Shown here one piece after another: positions 47,101 to 58,129 of a DNA stretch of 64,000 bases. The number at the start of each line of letters is the position of its first letter. The stretch's first letter is position 1. A program made the translations under genes and the position numbers. The notes beneath the pieces are model-generated. The model had not been told where the DNA came from and did not search any database. It saw only the letters and a list, made by a program, of their open reading frames with translations. Source of the stretch: Mactra quadrangularis (taxonomy: Eukaryota > Mollusca > Bivalvia > Venerida > Mactridae); contig CM046309.1 of the NCBI GenBank assembly GCA_025267735.1, positions 28,280,702 to 28,344,701 on the forward strand, written 5' to 3'.

Positions 47101-47229
47101 ATAAACTTAATCAAAGTACTGAAAGTACTGTTGGAAGGAATTTTTGAACAATTTTAGGAGTTCAAGTTACTATTTCGATATCCTACATAATTTCTTTTTC
47201 ATTCATAACCAAATGCGTTTCATATTTCA

Positions 47230-47450
47230 TTTTACATGCACATTATTCTACTGATCGAGAAGTTGTATGTTTTGATTCACGGGCAGGACATACTTTCGTG
47301 GAGCTATGTCATGGAATAATATCTAGTGTCATTCTCCCTCCTACCACTGATTTTAAATCATTTTAATACGGCAGTGTTCAGTCACTGAATTGCATCTAGT
47401 AGTAATCCAGAGATTGAGTCTTTTCAGGAACAGTGATAGGTGGATTGATG
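47230..47450 (+). mobile_element. SINE-like repeat, copy 1
   Basis: TTTCGTGGAGCTATGTCATG, CCTCCTACCACTGATTTTAA and CAGTCACTGAATTGCATCTA match the block at 54490-54715 in order (TTTCGTGGACCTATGCCATG, CCTCCTACCACGGATTCTAA, CGGTCACTGACGGATGTATG). Head mostly lost here. Confidence 0.65.
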
Positions 47451-47880
47451 GTCACGATGTAACCTAAACAATGTGTTGCCATGGAGTTAAGGTCACAACA
47501 AATTGATCACATGTTCTATGTATTTTGTTCCAAAGAATGGAGCTTAAGAGCAAATATTTTTTTTCCATATTTTGAATTTTGAGAAGCGAGCAAAAGCGAA
47601 GAATAAATTTGTGCGGTTTCTAAGACATTTATTTACCAGATGTTAAAACGAGCATAAAAAGTATGGACTTTCTTATATAACATACAAGTAAAAAATTGCT
47701 GCTAAATGCAGCAAAGGGATTGTCACGGCAAACAAAAAAAGAATTATAAAGTATAATCTAAAGGTAACTCACAAAGCATTATATTGAATTGTCATGTTAA
47801 GGTTTTTCAGTAATAAAAAGGTAACTTGTTATAAAACGTTTTCTTGTTCATATGTATTATTTTCGTTCCAAGAGCCTAGT

Positions 47881-47913
47881 AAGATTCTCGATACTAGTTA
47901 GATCGAGAATCTT
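47881..47913. other. Perfect 12-bp inverted repeat
   Basis: AAGATTCTCGAT and ATCGAGAATCTT around a 9-base loop. Isolated palindrome; function unknown. Confidence 0.7.
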
Positions 47914-48059
47914 GATAACCTTGGGGTACGAGAATGGTCTGGATCTAGACACCATCTTTATGCCGACAGGATGTTTGATTTCAGTTGGATTTATTTCCAG
48001 TAATTCATATTTGCATGGCGCTTAAAAAGATCGGCAAAAGGGAAAACGTAGTCTTTCAG

Positions 48060-48303
48060 AACAGAAGCTATTTACATGACTTATCGCTTCTGTTCAGTCA
48101 AGTACTCCTTACATTGCGGATCTGTCCTTACCAATCCGTGTGACTATTGGTTCCCAAAAGTGATCTGTATAATAAGGGACGATCGTTGGTCTCAGGGCAA
48201 AATGAAAATCAAAGTACATAAAAAGAGGCCTTTTAACCGCAACAGCTTCTTCCCAAGAACAAAACATGACGTAACCGGTTTCAGACGTAAAGGTGCGTCA
48301 TAA
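48060..48303 (+). CDS. Orphan terminal exon encoding a basic Cys-containing segment
   Basis: After acceptor GTAGTCTTTCAG, 81 codons are open from 48061 (phase-2 entry) to TAA: TEAIYMTYRFCSVKYSLHCG ... NPCDYWFPKVICIIRD..., with a very basic second half (KIKVHKKRPFNRN, FRRKGAS). Four closely spaced Cys suggest an extracellular domain. An ATG in frame (48076) would allow a 75-residue protein but has no signal peptide, so this is more likely a 3' exon of a spliced gene. No upstream exon with a compatible phase-2 donor was found. Unidentified. Confidence 0.35.
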
Positions 48304-49347
48304 TTATTATTAGAAAGTTCGTCCACAGATTAGCCCATACCGAACTGTCCAGAAGCAGTAGGATGTAGATTTTCTATACAAAATATTTTATCTTTACAAC
48401 TGCTCGATCTATAACCTGGTCCGTAACTCTTACGCTCTTGAAATTAACTGGTCCGCTACACTTAATCATAGTTTGAAAAGATCGTCAATTTATCTCAATT
48501 AAAGTAAGAATTAAAAGTCAATGTTACACGATTAGGCTTCTTTATTTATACAGTCCGCTAAAAAGGACAAAAAGGTATATCATTAAAATATTACATTTGA
48601 ATCCTATCAAAATTGTTTTCAAATGATCATGTCTCTGATAGTTGAAATATATATTTACAACAACATATCCAACTATTTGTCCTTTCGTAACTTACTGATT
48701 TTACTTCTCGATAAAATCGATAATTTATCAGAGCCTCCGTCGTTGCACTCGGTATTGTTCGGAAATTTCCGATATGACACCCTGCTGTGATCATAGATTG
48801 ATAAAACTGATCAACCCCATCAATATATCACGTGATTGACACTGCATGACGTCTATTACCAACATTTGATATCTGTTATATTTTCATATAAACTTATAAA
48901 TAACAAACCCTGCAGTGCGCGGTAAGAATAAAAATATATTTCAAGGAGTTTGATTTACGTTTCCTTTTATGAAAAGAATTAAAATTTATAAACTATGTAT
49001 CATACACATAATTTTCATTACACCTTGTGTGTATTTCCATTTGCAACAGCATAAGTAAATGTACATATTAATACTTAATACTTAAATAATTATTTCAATG
49101 ACAATTAAAAAAGCAATCAATAGGCATATAAATTGTACTAAAATACTGAAAATATTTAATATAATTTCATATAAAGACAAAAGTATTAACACCAGCTATT
49201 TTTTTAATCTTCAGCGCCAAAAACAGACAGACAGCATTTCACAGATTTATTGTTTAAAAAATAAAAATCTAGATATCATCCTCGCTACCCCTGTGTGTGT
49301 TTTACAACCTCGGTGGTATAATAATGATAGTAGTATCCTGTCATAAA

Positions 49348-49377
49348 ACAAGGACCCTGTTTATATAGGGTCCTTGT
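49348..49377. other. Perfect 11-bp hairpin
   Basis: ACAAGGACCCT, 8-base loop GTTTATAT, AGGGTCCTTGT. Confidence 0.7.
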
Positions 49378-50292
49378 ATAAAATGACACCCGCTTGGATG
49401 TAAATAAACGCACCAACAGGGGTCCAATAAGGAGTGTAATAAAGTTAATCAATGTATATTAGGTCGTATCTGAAAGAATAAAGAATTATAGAAAATGCAA
49501 ACTAACAAGTCCAATTAGTATATTGAAAAAAAATACTGTGAGGAAAAGACAAATGTTATAAGTTGAAAAAGCATTCAACTGTATGAGTAGGCAAATAAAA
49601 CGAGAAAATACAAGTACAGTTTTTCTTTTGTTGTTTTTCTCAACTATGCGTAAATTATTTATTTTTTATAAGTTTTATGAGCTAAAATTCATTTGATTTT
49701 TATTACTTATTTTATGAATTCTCTAGTAATGGAAACCTTGTAAATGTGAAGTTCTTCAATTAAAAAAAATGTAATGAAGCAATCGACGATTCTTTTTATA
49801 GTTGAAATCTGCAAACGTATTTCTTAAAAAATAATTTCGATATTAGTATTTATTTATTTACATTTGAATAAATATTAATTGTAATTTCCCAAAACTCTAT
49901 CAATCTTATCTTTTCAAATAAAATATTGGCAAATCTCATATATATATCGACTATACACACATTATGATACGCATATTTGTTATACTGTATCCGTATACTA
50001 AACTGGTCTGCTGGTCCGGTTGGTCTGCAAATTATACCTACCTCTTTTCATGTGAGTCGAAAGGATTTGCGGAAATGTGTTGATGTTAAACGCTGATTTT
50101 TCGTTTGTTGCACTGTTGATAGAAATATTGTTAATAGTTTCCACCAAAAATGCTTTTTCTATGTAACTTTTAACGGGAATGCGCTGTATTATAACTGCAT
50201 TAAAAAGCAATTAATTTGTCGGCAATAGAAATCGAAAGGATTTATGTCATGTGACTTTTGCCCATTGCTATCAAAATATACTCATCACAATA

Positions 50293-50314
50293 TCACGGCG
50301 TTGAGACGCCGTGA
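50293..50314. other. Perfect 9-bp hairpin
   Basis: TCACGGCGT, loop TGAG, ACGCCGTGA; GC-rich against an AT-rich background. Confidence 0.7.
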
Positions 50315-51561
50315 AATAACCATATATCTATAGACTATAGTGTAATCACGTAATAAGAAGTTCTATGCTATATAAAGCAAGTTAACAATTACTCCAGATG
50401 AAAATTCAATTGAATTTAAAACTACTCGGTTAGAAGTAGGGTAGAAGAGGTTTACACCTTCATGAGTTCATACGTAAAAGATAACTTCATATTTCCTTTT
50501 TATTCATTTTATTAATACTAGATAACTAGGAAGCACAGATTACCAATTAACAGCGCCACACTAACCTTATAATGGACCACCAGCCTGGTTCACTTTTTGT
50601 GTATACAATGTAATTAGATTTTGGTAAATTATGCTAATGTCTAATAATACCACTAGAATTAAATCAAGCCTGATATGTTATTTTGGGACATCAAAATTGT
50701 AGGAATGTAAAATTTTCTCCCTGTCCTACCTGCTCTCTATGGATCAATCTTCATATTTTACACTACAAAGACACGTATGACGTCACACATCAAGACAAGT
50801 GTGTAGAGAGAGTAAATGTTCAGTTTACGGTCTAAGACAGAGTGCAGTTATCATATTTCTGAACAAAGGAATATGTCATTGTAATTTCTAATGCCGTATG
50901 TTAGCAAGAATTCGTTACTGCTTTACCATAACAGTGAAATTATGCTGATTTATATTGCTATTTAGAACTCAAATTACTAATTTTCAGTTTAATTCAACTT
51001 GGCCGAGTGTCAAAACTTTTCATTTTACGACATTTATGACGCGTTAATTTCATTTTTATTTATGTTCGGATCTTAAGGTGCGAGAAATCAGACGAACATA
51101 ACGATTAATTTGTTGTGGTCTAATAAAATAATAAAAAAAAAACATTTACGAAATTCGCTTCGCGCTATCATTAAAGCTCTACGGACACCCATCCAAAGAT
51201 TAACCCTACATTACGTTGCTTAACTTCGATAAATATCCAGCGCTTTACGCTCTCAAAGTAAATACCTGCTGTGAAAACCAGTCGTTAAAATTGTACTTAT
51301 ATACAAGCGTGTGGTAGATACTAATGCGCAATAATACAATAAAACTTCTCTCCGTGCACAGATAGAATGTTGTTTGATTAATGTGTAAAAAAACATTAAA
51401 TATCATAATTTTAAGTATTTGTTTAAATTATTTTTTTTCAACTTATCTACTTTTGATAGTACACATATTTTTCTGCTGCACTATTTCTTGGTCGCATTGA
51501 TTTCTATTGAGTTGAGGGTGTTGTTCGTTCTTTTTCAAATCTTGCAGAGCGCTGACATAGA

Positions 51562-51587
51562 AAGGAATTGTTTGAAAACAATTCCTT
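51562..51587. other. Perfect 12-bp hairpin, 2-base centre
   Basis: AAGGAATTGTTT GA AAACAATTCCTT, an almost uninterrupted palindrome. Confidence 0.7.
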
Positions 51588-51950
51588 CCAAAAATGACTT
51601 AAAATCCATCTTAATAATGTTTTAAGTACACTGATGTTTTTGCAAAATTTTGTGTAGGGGAGTCAAACCCCATTGGAAAAGAGACTATATGTATAAGTGA
51701 CACATTATCACTATTTAATAGCTTTGTGTGTGTATGTTATGATGGAAATAACCACAAATTAAATATTTTAACTTACTATTATTCTAGTCACTCAAAGTAA
51801 ATTATGGTTGCATTTTATGACAAATAAATGATAATTTAATCTTTTCAAATTATGTTTTTTTATTTATTTGCATATTTTCAGCCGTGACTTTGATTAAATA
51901 ACATTGTTAGTTAGTCAAGGTTTCATTTTAGAATGACTTAGCGAACAGTG

Positions 51951-52296
51951 CTCTTAAAGCAATAAGTTTCAACTTTGCAACAAAACATGTGAAAAATACA
52001 AACATGTTCAGTGTTTATCAAGAAAACACATGAAGTGTTTTAATATGGCGTTACGTGTGCAAAAAGTGTAACAAGAAAGTGTTTTGATTTTAAACGCGTC
52101 AAGTGTTTTAATTTAAAACACTTTTACATGTTTTCAATGCGTTCTAGTGTGTTATTTTGATATGTGTAATGTTTTATAACAAAACACGAGCATGTTTTAA
52201 AGCAAAACATGTTTAAAGTGGTAACATGTTTTAAAAGTGTAAGAGAAAAGTGTTTTAAAAAGTGTTTAAAAGCAAAACACCTTTTTTTACAGTGTA
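51951..52296. mobile_element. MITE remnant rich in AAAACAC/CATGTTTT repeats
   Basis: Inverted copies of AAAACATG, TTTAAAACAC and AAGTGTTTTA fill the block. The right terminus TTTTTTTACAGTGT mirrors ACACTGTAAAAAA at 44211, the left-type end of the same family. The left terminus here is lost or unrecognised. Confidence 0.6.
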
Positions 52297-52524
52297 TTCC
52301 CATGCAAAGACTGTACTGATTCAATAATAAGCGGTTTTCAAAACGAACTCTTGGAGGATGTCGAGTTCAAAATCATCTCATACACAAAAGCTTCCAGTGA
52401 TTTTGTTGACGGTTTAGATAAAAGCAATTACGAACACAACAGAAACCGTTTGATCGCCGACAATTTAAAAGTATGGTTTCAATACTGCAACTTCAAGAAA
52501 AATGGTAAAGGCTATTGTAAATGA
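52293..52524 (+). CDS. Orphan terminal exon, Cys-containing, next to a MITE
   Basis: From 52294 the frame VFPCKDCTDSIISGFQNELL ... LIADNLKVWFQYCNFKKNGK ... YCK is open for 76 codons to TGA (52522-52524), with amphipathic composition and four Cys that look like real protein. It enters in phase 2 if the acceptor is TTTTTTTACAG, which is itself the MITE terminus. So either the transposon donated the splice acceptor, or the MITE interrupts an older exon (the frame stays open for a few codons into the MITE). An AATAAA at 52677 supports a 3' end here. Protein not recognised. Confidence 0.45.
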
Positions 52525-52676
52525 AGATAGTTTACCTTCTGTAAACAGTGGATGTCATGTCTATACCATGAACGACCGCGCGAACCGAAAAACAACACGC
52601 TTTTCTGACATATTACGTACAATATTTTTTTTATCATAAGATAATATTTCAATCAGAAAGACAACGATATTATTAA

Positions 52677-52682
52677 AATAAA
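52677..52682 (+). terminator. Poly(A) signal AATAAA after the 52293 exon
   Basis: Canonical hexamer 153 bases after the stop, followed by a T-rich region. Confidence 0.5.
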
Positions 52683-53006
52683 TTTTTATTTTAGTCTAAA
52701 TGTTATCAAGTAGATCTACCGTCAAATAAAGCTTTTTGCTCACAGATTTGGTAAATTATTTTCGCTATTTTAAAATTTACTTGTCATTGATGTACAATTC
52801 AGTTACAGTGTATTCTAAATAATGCCCTTACCTTTACATTGTAAGAAATATAGAATAAAAGTCAGAACACGCGTTGAAATCAACTTTATCGCAAGTGACT
52901 GAGTATTTTTTGAACGATTTTAAGTGTTACTTTTTGGAATATCTACTTCCGTATCATTCTTTTACATTTGGTTGTCCGCGGATCTGTTCCTTACTTTTCA
53001 ATAAAT

Positions 53007-53492
53007 TGTTCATTCAGTGTTTTCAGCACTTTGATTATGTACATAAAATCAACATTCTTTGAATTTGTATGTTACTTGTATGTTAATTTGCATTCATTTT
53101 GTCAATATCAAAACACCGAGTTAATGCTCCTATAATGTGTCTACACAATTTTGATATTTTTTTAGAAAAGTTGATATTTTAAGTTGAAACTGTTAAACAA
53201 TGAACTACGATAGCAAACTGTCTTATATTGAATCTATGTACTGTACATTATAAATCGTCCATTCGGTGTTTTAAGTGCTTTGATTACAACTGTATATACA
53301 TAAAATCCCCATCCTTTAAAAGTGTATGTTAATTTGTCATTATCAGAACACTGTGTTACTGCTTTTGTAGTTTTTCTATACAATTTTCAGATTTTTTAGA
53401 AAAGTTGATATTTTAAGTTGAAACTGTTAAACAATGAACTATAGCATACTGTCTTATATTGAATCTATATACTGTACATTATGCTCTGTTCT
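53007..53492. repeat. Tandem duplication, two units of about 240 bp
   Basis: Unit 1 (53007-53252) and unit 2 (53257-53492) share, in order, CATTC(A/G)GTGTTTT, ACATAAAATC, GAAAAGTTGATATTTTAAGT, TGAAACTGTTAAACAATGAA and ACTGTCTTATATTGAATCTA. Divergence is moderate, with small indels. Confidence 0.8.
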
Positions 53493-54489
53493 ATTTTCCT
53501 TTCTGAAAATAAAAGTATCTTACAAACCACTTTGTTTGTTGAAATCTATAAAATACATTGTTTTGTTATATTGAATTATACCATGTCGGTGTTGAGTACG
53601 CTAACCCCGCTGTCCGTCATTCAATAAGACTAACTAATTTGATCGATTGCGAGAACAAAATTACTATAATTAGTATCTAAATCAGTAAGGTTAATGTATG
53701 CAACACTGACAACAGGTATCTAACAATACATTGAAACATAAATACATACAGTAATGTTTCACTATAAGGACTTACAAAATCGGCAGTCACAATAACGGAA
53801 TAGGGACTAATACATTTTGGGACAAAATAGCACGATTCTGTAGTAACCAATGTAGCCTTTATACTGGAACATTACTGTACTATTGTAAACATACCAGTAT
53901 AATAAAGTGATTGGAATTGCATTTGAATTCACAAGGAATACCATGCAGCCCATTGTTGGTCGATGAAATGTCAAATATTTGCAAATATTGTATGTAAGGC
54001 TTGTGATTACTTTTTATGCAAAGTATCAAGTTTGAGAAACGAACTTTTATGGTTAGGCTTAACGCCATAGTTAACAGCGGTCAGTCAACTTACCGTTCCT
54101 GGAAATGCTCAATATGATTAAAACCCTGATCTTAAATTTTCCGCTCGCAAACTCCTTATTTAGATCTGGTCGTTTCTTACCAGGTGTCATTTTTTCATTA
54201 TAATATACATGACGAAATCGTCAGTTTAGGAAATTGTTTACATCGTCTACGTCACGCAATTTGAAATGAACCGTCCAATTTCAGACTGCGAATAATACCG
54301 CTGCCAAATTAGCTCGCAAACCTTGGTCCAAAAATAGAAATTACGAAATCAAAATGTTAGTAATAGTGTTTCGTCTAGATGAAAGCTACGCATTGATTGG
54401 TCGACACAAAGTCCATCTCGATGTGACCTTCCACAGAGACAGTAGAGATCGTGTACAACAATGTTCTACATGATATATGTTTACTGAGA
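53493..54489. other. Intergenic with repeat fragments
   Basis: At 53815-53890 (AGTAACCAATGTAGCCTTTA, ACATTACTGTAC) resembles 11996-12045 in the SDR gene. A SINE-tail-like TTAACGCC block is at 54055-54110, and a diverged relative of the 38594 MITE is near 54370-54435. No gene. Confidence 0.45.
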
Positions 54490-54715
54490 TTGATAAAACT
54501 ATGTAAGGCCACATGGCTACATCAATTGGTAGCGAACAAGTCTACTAATAGAAAAGTCGTAGGTTTGATTAAGAGACGAAGCAAACTTTCGTGGACCTAT
54601 GCCATGAATTAATAAACGGTCATTCTTCCTCCTACCACGGATTCTAAATATTTTGGCTAGTTGTCGGTCACTGACGGATGTATGCGCCTAATAGCTGGTT
54701 AACAACTAAAGCCAA
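54490..54715 (+). mobile_element. SINE-like repeat, copy 2
   Basis: Degraded tRNA-like head (GGCCACATGGCTACATCAAT TGGTAGCGAACAAGTC ... GTAGGTTTGATTAAGAGAC) followed by the body shared with 47230-47450. The head suggests a tRNA-derived SINE; A and B boxes are poor. Confidence 0.65.
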
Positions 54716-55040
54716 TTTCCGAATCTCCGTAAACAGATATCCTGTAGAGCATTGTCGTACAGGATCTCTACGGTTCATAGATAGGCCTTATCCCTACGTT
54801 TGATTCAGTCCTCAGTGAAAAGGATTCAAATGAAAATTAAAACAATGTTCGTTGTAAAACTCAACAAGTGTAAAATTATGACGAGAATTTGTGGCAATAT
54901 TATTAACCAAATGAAAGCTTGTTCATTCAGCTTATTGAAAATTTATATTGAAAGGCAAATTTCATGGTCATTTCAACACAAGAACCAGCAGCAACTGGTT
55001 ATCGCGTAGGACAATTTAAAAATAAAACGTAGATATTTTC

Positions 55041-55185
55041 TTGTTCGTTTTTTTCTCAACTGTCAAAACATGAATAATTTCACGGTGACTTCGTGCTCTT
55101 TGTCTAAGACGCGTTACATTGAGATAGTGTGTAATCATTCACCGTGAAATTATTCAAACTTTGACAGTTTAGAAAAAACGAACAA
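55041..55185. repeat. Foldback hairpin, arms about 50 bp
   Basis: TTGTTCGTTTTTTTCTCAAC, then TGTCAAA and AATAATTTCACGGTGA, are mirrored by TCACCGTGAAATTATT, TTTGACA and AGAAAAAACGAACAA. Small MITE-like palindrome with no coding. Confidence 0.8.
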
Positions 55186-55535
55186 TACCAACCTTAAAAA
55201 AGCATTTTATATATATTTCTTCAAGAACCTATATTTACCGCCGGCCGACAGAATCTGGTGACCATGGTAGGAGCAGTTTATGATTTCTTTTACTTGCGTC
55301 CTACTTTTTATTTACAAATGTTAACAATGCAAAATTGTATTAATTTTTAGTTTTATTATCAGCGGTAGCTGTGTTCCTTCATTCTTTATCTAAATTTTAA
55401 TATATACTATGTCATTGTTTTTCGTGCATACTCGTTAAAAATATTGCTAACAAAGATCGACCCTATTATGTAAGTTTTAATCGGACCTTCGTGTAGATAA
55501 TTCAAATGAAATAAAAGATAACTAGTAATAAATCT

Positions 55536-55957
55536 ACGGTGGCATAGAGGTGACATGGAGATAGATTTAAAATTTACGTGGCCAAGCAGTAGCTATTACG
55601 TGCGCACGCAAAACATTCACGTGGCCACGTAATAGCTTTACTTGGCTACGCAGTAGCTATTACGTGCACACGCAATAACGTTTACGTGGCCACGTAATAG
55701 CTTTATGTGCGCACGCAATAACGTTTACGTGGCCACGTAATAGCTTTACGTGGCCACGCAATAGCTTTACGTGCGCACGTAATAATTGACCAATTACGTA
55801 AAGCTATTACGTGGCCATGTAAACGTTATTGCGTGCGAACGTAAAGCTATTACGTGGCCACGTAAACGTTATTGTGTGCGCACGTAATAGCTACTGCGTG
55901 GCCACGTAATAGTAGCGGTATTTTAAATATTTCTCCATGTCACCTCTATGCCACCGT
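55536..55957. mobile_element. Foldback MITE with ACGGTGGCATAG ends, 8-bp target duplication
   Basis: Ends ACGGTGGCATAGAGGTGACA / TGTCACCTCTATGCCACCGT, flanked by perfect ATAAATCT (55528-55535 and 55958-55965). The interior is a regular series of about 24-bp units built around ACGTGGCCACGT and ACGTGCGCACGT palindromes joined by AATAGCTTT/AATAACGTT, arranged as two mirrored halves meeting near 55785. No ORF. The 8-bp duplication is compatible with hAT or related superfamilies. Confidence 0.9.
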
Positions 55958-57527
55958 ATAAATCTAATCAAATGTCAAGAACTAACAAGAACTTGGAGCA
56001 ATATTATATACCAAATTAAAACTTATTTATTCAGCGTTATGCAAATGGGTATTTAATGGCCTTTTTCTTGGTCATAGCGTCACAAGAACTAGCAGTAACT
56101 TGTTATAGTACGGGGGCCAGAGGGGTCCACCGTGCACCCTCCTCTAGACTTTTTGCCACCCATGCTAAATTGTTCCTTAGGGTCTACTGAATTAGAATCG
56201 GCTTTGTCCTCAAAAATAAACTCTTGCGCACTACCTGAAATTTTACTGTTTCCATGGCAACCCCTTGTTTTTTGTCGAAATTGTTGGTGTTTATAAAATC
56301 ATTAATAACTTAAACACGCATAAAGCTAGAATAATATAATTAGTGTCAAATTAAAGCTGAGACAATGACCTTTGGAAATACATGTATATGTAAAACTCTT
56401 CACTAAAATACAGTATACATGTAATTCGTAAAATTAACCGTAAAACATAAAAAAATGCGGAAAAATATCGATTTTTTTCAATTACATGCATATCTTTTAA
56501 TTTCAACACCCTATTTTGGAGAAATAATACATTTATTTTTTACAAAATACTTCAAGAAGGACTACTCTATCATATTTAAAATTATTTTTATGACAGAAGT
56601 ACTATTTGTGTAGGTAAAAACCGTTTCCATAGCAACCGCCATTTTCAAGTAAGAACTATCATTTGGTGATTAAACTTGATATTTTTGGTCAAATCTTACG
56701 GTAGGATTGAAATATTGATATTTTATTATATCTGAGACTCGTATCTTTGATATTATTGCTGTTATCACTAAAATCAGTATCGATACCTTCATAAATATTG
56801 TTACGAAATCTTAATCAAAGCGCTGAAAGCACTGATTGTTTTTTGGTTTGACAGTATTAAAGCGTCAGAAAGTATGAAGACGATGGTCTTTGTGCAGTGG
56901 TGGTCTGTTGAATAAAGAAATAATATAATAAGACTAAAGATACTTTTGTTGTTTTGTTTTTGCTTTACTGAAAAAGAATTATGCAGGAATCTGTTTTTGT
57001 TACTTAGATCAAACGCTGCTGATCATTACTTTTTAAATGTTATGTACGGCAGCCGACTAATCAAATCAACTTTCCCAGACATGTTCTTTTAACATTAATC
57101 GGTTTAACGTCGTGTCCAAACATATAATTGCATAGTACTGTCAAGTGTGATACATTTATTTACTCAATGACTTTAAAGTAAAATATTTGAATTAATAAAA
57201 GATTGACCAAACTATATTACAATGTGTGGTATAACCAACCTCAACATACACGTAATATGTTTCCATTAGTTTACGTCGTTAAGAAAGTTTTTCTGGACCC
57301 TATTCTAATAAGCGCCTACATTTCCTCCTTAAGTAGCTGGTAACTTTGCTACATATTGCGGATCAAAGGACATAAGTCAATTTTCAAGGAAGTTATCACC
57401 ATCTAAAATCGGGGCTGAACCTTGAACTACATAATCGACAAACGAATCGAAATTACAAAACCTATTATTTTATATACGTTTTTATACATGTCCAATATCT
57501 CAACAATCACTTTATGCATCTATTCAT

Positions 57528-57840
57528 TCCGTGATTTTATCTAATTCAACATCTATAGATATATCTTCATCTTGTTCTTCGTCAGCATTAGCGTTATCTA
57601 GGGTATCGAACAGCTGAGATGGAAGAACGTCACCTTAAAACCATTAAGACTCAAGATACCCATCATTATTCGTCCGACAAAATTGTGCTGAAACAGGAGG
57701 TATGTTAGGATCAGCTACGTAGACATTTTTCCGAATGGCTACCAGATTATTAAGTCCCTTGATATGCTGTACTAAACACTTGCTACAAGGTGGTAACGCT
57801 CCTATATCAACATTACAAAACGCATCTGGTTTAAAGACTT
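57528..57840 (-). pseudogene. Remnant of an LPP..C..H-type repetitive ORF
   Basis: Minus-strand frame VFKPDAFCNVDIGALPPCSK then CLVQHIKGLNNLVAIRKN ... ends at a TAA (57644-57646). Further on, FDTLDNANADEEQDEDISID runs to a TGA near 57528. The order (ALPP motif, a nearby H...N...I segment, then an acidic C terminus) recalls a repetitive uncharacterised ORF family frequent in cnidarian and mollusc genomes (LPPTxxAL..H..R..YQ..IW, then a Cys-rich CxC part and acidic tail). The Cys-rich middle is missing here. Broken; recognition from memory, moderate certainty. Confidence 0.45.
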
Positions 57841-58129
57841 AGCTATTATACAATTGAATAGTAATAATTCAGGTACCCTGATATGTGCTGTATGCATAGA
57901 AGGCATACTTTGTATCTATATACATGTATATATTATCTCTTTTTGATAAAGTTATGAAGTTGGATCTTTTCCTAGAAGTTTGTCTGAGGGTTTTGTTGTA
58001 CCTCTACACAAACGTGGTAGTAAAAAATTAATGAAGTTAACAATTTTAGGAGTGAAACTTAATTGAGTATGTTAAGAAAACTATTTACAAGATTGACTTG
58101 ATGGACAAAAATTAGGAACAGATGATATC

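Larger units (their letters stand above)
44162..48059. other. Long stretch without a supported gene
   Basis: AT-rich. At 44211 ACACTGTAAAAAATGGGAAC is the end of a MITE family whose opposite end (TTTTTTTACAGTGT) appears at 52284-52296. A tandem CCTAATTTCGTC motif occurs four times at 45105-45185. A SINE-like block is at 47230-47450. 45900-47100 is featureless. A perfect 12-bp hairpin is at 47881-47913. Confidence 0.45.
48304..51950. other. Spacer without supported gene
   Basis: Contains three perfect hairpins: 49348-49377 (ACAAGGACCCT stem), 50293-50314 (TCACGGCGT stem) and 51562-51587 (AAGGAATTGTTT stem). Open frames of 60-80 codons here lack motifs and compatible splice sites. Confidence 0.45.

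Noticed and set aside
52124..52324. 66-codon minus-strand frame rich in FKHFL
   Set aside because: Generated by the AAAACAC/CATGTTTT repeats of a MITE.
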